In this document: one piece after another, positions 60,491 through 64,000 of the stretch
Numbering within the stretch: the first letter of the stretch is position 1
Layout of the letters: every line of letters begins with the position of its first letter
Source of the DNA: Tetradesmus obliquus
Taxonomy: Eukaryota; Chlorophyta; Chlorophyceae; Sphaeropleales; Scenedesmaceae
Assembly (NCBI GenBank): GCA_030272155.1
Contig: CP126191.1
Coordinates: forward strand, 3,184,501-3,248,500
Reading direction: 5' to 3'
Length of the DNA: 64,000 nt
The notes under the pieces: generated by a model
Databases searched by the model: none
Told to the model about the DNA's origin: nothing
What the model saw: the letters and a program-made list of their open reading frames with translations, nothing else
Translations under genes and position numbers: made by a program

Positions 60491-63436
60491 GTCAGCGCAA
60501 TGGCTTCATATGCCAGATGGTGACTGCTAACAGAGACAAGTCAACAAATAGCCTGTCCAAACAACACGACAATATAAGTCACAGTTAGATACATCAGCAA
60601 CATAACGAGGACGACCAATGGCAAGGCAAGCAGATGCATCAAGCAACTACATGGTACAACACCGCAAAACAGGCTGCATCGGCAGTAACACTGCCAGCTC
60701 ACCGCCGCTGCCAGCACAAGTGCATCTACGTCAGCCAACAGACCCCAAAACAGCACACGGGCTGGCAACCCTTCCTCCTCCTGCCACCGACAGCAGTGAC
60801 TTTGAGCAGGCCCATCGTCTGCCAGATTGAAAGTACAGTGCGGCCCACTGAAATCCTTGAACATGAAGACTCTCTGCAAGCAGCCGTCAGAGCACTTGTA
60901 CCATTGAGCTAGCAGCACGCACAGCATGTGATAGATGCCCCTGAGCCTGCAGCTGCCTGCACCGCTGCTGTTGTGTTTGGGAAGCCAGAGTCCCACGGGC
61001 AGCACTCGCAGTACACACTGTACGTTGCATCATCAACGTGCGTGCATTGTGTCAGGCAACGCACCGCTCACTCCGTCGCGTTCAGTGCAGTGCAGCAACA
61101 TCCAACCCGCCACACGTGGGGCAGCCATTGCGGGAGCCTGGTCAAACCAGGCTCCTGAGTACGGCCGCATACTTAATCTTGCACAAGCTGCATGGGGTGC
61201 ACGGGCTGCGTCGCTCACAGCCCGTCGCACATCCACAGGCCAGCAAAGCGTGCGAAGTCAATGCAAATTTGATCTGAGCTTGGATCAAGCGGCCGGTCAG
61301 AGCAAACTGCCGCGCCGCTGCGCCACCACACCCTGTGCACAGCTCCAACCACACTTGCGCGACACAACACCCTGCTCCTTCATCACCATGGGTCCTCATA
61401 ACAACACGCGTCAACACAACAGCTGCTCAACCATGCTGCGAGTGCCGCACACTCACAAGCATGCAGCAGACAAACCCTAATTCAACGCACCAGGCAGTCA
61501 GAGCACAGATACCTGCCACTGATACCTGAGCCAACAGCCTGCTTGCACTAAACGCCCATGACAAAAGGAATGGGGCGGCACCTCACTCGAAGAGAGATCC
61601 CATATCTGCCCAAGCCACACAGCTCCGTGCTGCGGCTGCAATCGCTGTTGCATCTAATGGTTAGAAGTGCTGTTGCGTAACATGCATGCAACAAGTGCTG
61701 TTGCGTAGCATGCATGCAACAAAGCTCAAGCTCACGCACAAGTCGGTACTAAGGCTGCGCCTGCCACGGCTGCAAGGCAGAAGCAGACATGCCGCAGTCC
61801 ATCAACATAACCTCATGCTACTACACCCCGTGCACATGCAGAGATGGCTCAGCAAGCAACACAGTACATACACGCAGGCGAGGCGTCAGCATACATATCT
61901 ACAAGAACCGCCTGGAGGTACCGGCTACTGCTGGCCAGTGCACGGCCGCACGCGGCTGCCGCCACCATCACAAAGGCATCATGGAAAGCACACGCAAGGA
62001 GGCAGGGTTGAGTTGCGCACAAAAGCTGGAGGCACCAAAAATAGACACCAGCAGCCGAGTTGAGTTTGAACGACGAGCGCCCGCTATGGGCTAAACAGCC
62101 AGACGACGCTGCAGGCAGCCATGTAAAGAAGACACATGCTGCCAAGCACGCCAGTGCACGCAATTCTTGCCCCCGAAACAGGCAAGCAGGGAGTCAGCAG
62201 CCTGCTGCTGTACACCTACTGCCCCAAACCTAGCACTGATTGGGCACGCCACTGCTGCTCAATCAGCAAGAGCAGCTGCCAGGGTGTGCTGCTTGGCACA
62301 CTTGCCGCGGCAAAATGCCCTGCGGTGCGGCCGCCCACACTGCCTTTACAAGCACTGCACAAACCACAGTGGAGACACAAGCCTGGCCTGTCAGCGCTCA
62401 TTCACTGACACTGTATGCCGGCCGGTGCCACTGCACATGCAAGAGCTGCTCGGCGCGTCACCTGGCAAGCATCATGGCTGATGCTTGCCTGCAACGCAGC
62501 CAGCAGCACCTTTATGTCACCATCAGGCCCTACGCAGCCACGGAAACCTGAAGAGGAGCCAGCTGTGCACGCGGCTGAGTGAATTACGCACACGGAATAT
62601 GGCAGCTGAGAACGGCTGCCAAGAACCCGTGTGGCCGCTGCACCTGCTGCTAAGAGTGATTTCATTGTCGATATGCTCGGCTGCAGGCATCAATGACATA
62701 GCCTGCAGCCTCCTGGTACAAACACACGCACACGCCCAGCCCACTTGCAAAGCAAAACGCCGTGCCGGCGCACCCACTGCAAATACAAAGCGTACTGCAG
62801 CACATGCACCACGCACTTATGCATATGTTGCCCTGCTTGCCACCACTCCTTAGGTATTTCGCCCAAAGATACCAAGCGCGTGCAAACCCCGCCATCCTGT
62901 CCCTCAAACACCCCCAAACACCCTTGTGTACCGCAGCAAACACACCGGGCCTTCGTCATGCTGGTTTTGTACACAAAAGGGTGTGCATTACGCCTGCGGC
63001 CGCAGCCCATGCATGCCGTCTTGGACCTACCAGGGAGAAGGGCCGCAGACCCCAGAATCAAACAACCGTGCGGAATGTTCTTGATACACTGCCAGCCTGC
63101 AGCTCCCACACAACCAGACGCACACCTGCCGCGCTGTACCCCCTTTCAAAAGAAGATGGGCAGCAGGCCCAGGTGCAGCAGGATCACAACACACACTGCT
63201 GTGAAGCACACACATGCTGCCCACCACCAGCACTGCAAGCCAAGCTGCTGCGTCCAGCCAGCAGCGCAGAACACCAGCAAAACCGGCACAGCGCTGGACT
63301 TGTTCCAGAGACAGCAGCAGCCAGGCAGGCGGCAGCAATCAGCGGGCAAGCACATGTTGACCTGCCGCTGCTGCACACACCAAAGCAGCCAGCCAGCTGG
63401 CAACCTTCCACCAGCTCAGCTGACAACTGCAGCTGC
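60491..63436 (-). other. Probable long 3' UTR of the WW-domain gene
   Basis: About 2.9 kb with no supported exon on either strand. The + strand is A/C-rich throughout, the mirror image of the G/T skew seen downstream of + strand genes, which fits a transcribed minus-strand 3' UTR. Apparent open frames here (for example + strand 62745-63440 and 62762-63913) have no domain and follow from low stop-codon density. Confidence 0.45.
61666..61721. repeat. Tandem 28-base duplication
   Basis: Two adjacent 28-base units, each containing GTTGCGTA then CATGCATGCAACA, differ at one base (A/G). They lie in the probable long 3' UTR. Confidence 0.9.
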
Positions 63437-63839
63437 CTAGGCTGCTGCATTAGCGGCAGCAGCAGCAATAGCAGGCTGCTGCGGCTGCTGCTGGTCGCCG
63501 GCCACGCCACTAATCGCCCCACCAGCTGCCGCAGCCACTGCCGACAGCGTGCTGCTGCTGCTGTTGGCCTGCTGCTGCGCGGCGTTGTTGTTGCCGCCGT
63601 GCGAGTGGTGCCCGCTGCCGGTCGCGCTGGTGTTGCGGCGCTTGCTGCCGGGCAGGCAGTCACGCGGCTGCTCCATACTCATGAGGCGCGTGGCTGTGAC
63701 TGTGTTGGCAGTGGCGTTGGGCTCCACTGGCCGCGCCCAAGTCTTCTCCTTGGTGTTGGGGTTGTAGTAGTAAGGCTGCAGCGTGAGCGGGTCCTGGAAC
63801 TCCTGCCAGCCCTCCGGCAGCTTCGTCCACACACACGTC
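63437..63839 (-). CDS. WW-domain protein, last exon (5' partial)
   Basis: A minus-strand exon starts after CTGCAG at 63840 and runs to a stop at 63437. It codes 133 residues of the C-terminus of a protein whose remaining exons lie beyond the window or are not recognisable in 63840-64000. A complete WW domain opens it: WTKLPEGWQEFQDPLTLQPY followed by YYNPNTKEKTWARP, with both signature Trp residues and the final Pro. The rest is Ser/Asn/Gln/Ala-rich and probably disordered. WW domains bind proline-rich peptides; the partner and process are unknown. It is not a second copy of the FNBP4-like gene, whose WW sequences differ. The frame is phase-compatible with an upstream exon supplying two bases. 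Confidence 0.8.
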
Positions 63840-64000
63840 CTGCAGGGGCAGCAGCAGCAGCAGCGCCAGACAGCAGCAGCAGAAGGTACAGGCAGGTGTC
63901 AGCAAGCAGCTAGCTCAGCGCCGGCAACAGCAGCCAGCTGCGCGGCACACGGCAAGCTCTAAGCACGATACATCAACGTCCCTGCCACCGCATGCACTGC

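Noticed and set aside
62745-63913. Two overlapping + strand open frames of 231 and 383 codons
   Set aside because: They run antisense to the WW-domain exon and its 3' UTR. The WW domain on the minus strand is unmistakable.
1-64000. CRISPR arrays, prokaryotic operons, virus-like or LTR elements
   Set aside because: No spaced repeats, polymerase, integrase, capsid or terminal repeats were seen. The many triplet runs are microsatellites in a eukaryotic nuclear genome.

Overview
This window is nuclear DNA of a green alga, most likely a chlorophycean and possibly from the Scenedesmus/Tetradesmus side of Sphaeropleales (the order is a guess). Evidence: short GT-AG introns every 100-300 bases; a Psb27 gene of photosystem II; L-galactose dehydrogenase of the plant-type ascorbate pathway; a POC1 centriole gene; TGTAA motifs where chlorophyte poly(A) signals are expected; and very heavy CAG/CTG triplet content that puts long Ala, Gln and Ser runs into many proteins. 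I found no tRNA, rRNA, CRISPR array, virus-like element or other mobile element.

Layout. 0-9.4 kb (+): the 3' end of Psb27, a BET/GTE bromodomain protein, and the WD40 centriole protein POC1. 10.0-18.2 kb (-): an alpha/beta hydrolase, a 1001-residue R3H/G-patch protein and a small unrecognised protein. 18.7-28.5 kb (+): an FNBP4-like two-WW protein and an RNA-binding-type protein with two hnRNP-Q acidic-type domains. 28.5-34.2 kb: no gene I can support; the + strand is G/T-skewed as introns and 3' UTRs of + genes are. 34.2-37.6 kb (-): L-galactose dehydrogenase, divergent from a + strand short-chain dehydrogenase at 38.0-40.7 kb, which converges on a 1166-residue LRR protein (-, 41.0-46.1 kb). 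46.6-50.3 kb (+): an E3 ubiquitin ligase joining an RBR-type RING1-IBR front half to a MYCBP2/PHR-type RING-Cys-relay back half. 51.2-55.2 kb (+): an F-box protein. 55.7-59.0 kb (+): a secreted zinc metalloprotease. 63.4 kb to the window end (-): the C-terminal part of a WW-domain protein whose 3' UTR may run about 3 kb.

Most exon models were built by hand from homology, GT-AG signals and reading phase. Every complete gene sums to an intact frame. The neighbours are mostly functionally independent, as is normal in an algal nuclear genome. The only thematic pair is the E3 ligase next to the F-box gene. Three divergent pairs (17.5-23.4, 34.2-40.7 and 41.0-50.3 kb) share intergenic regions of about 390-570 bases. 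The most unusual object is the RBR-RCR hybrid ligase, in which both relay cysteines and the catalytic Glu/His of the MYCBP2 mechanism can be aligned.
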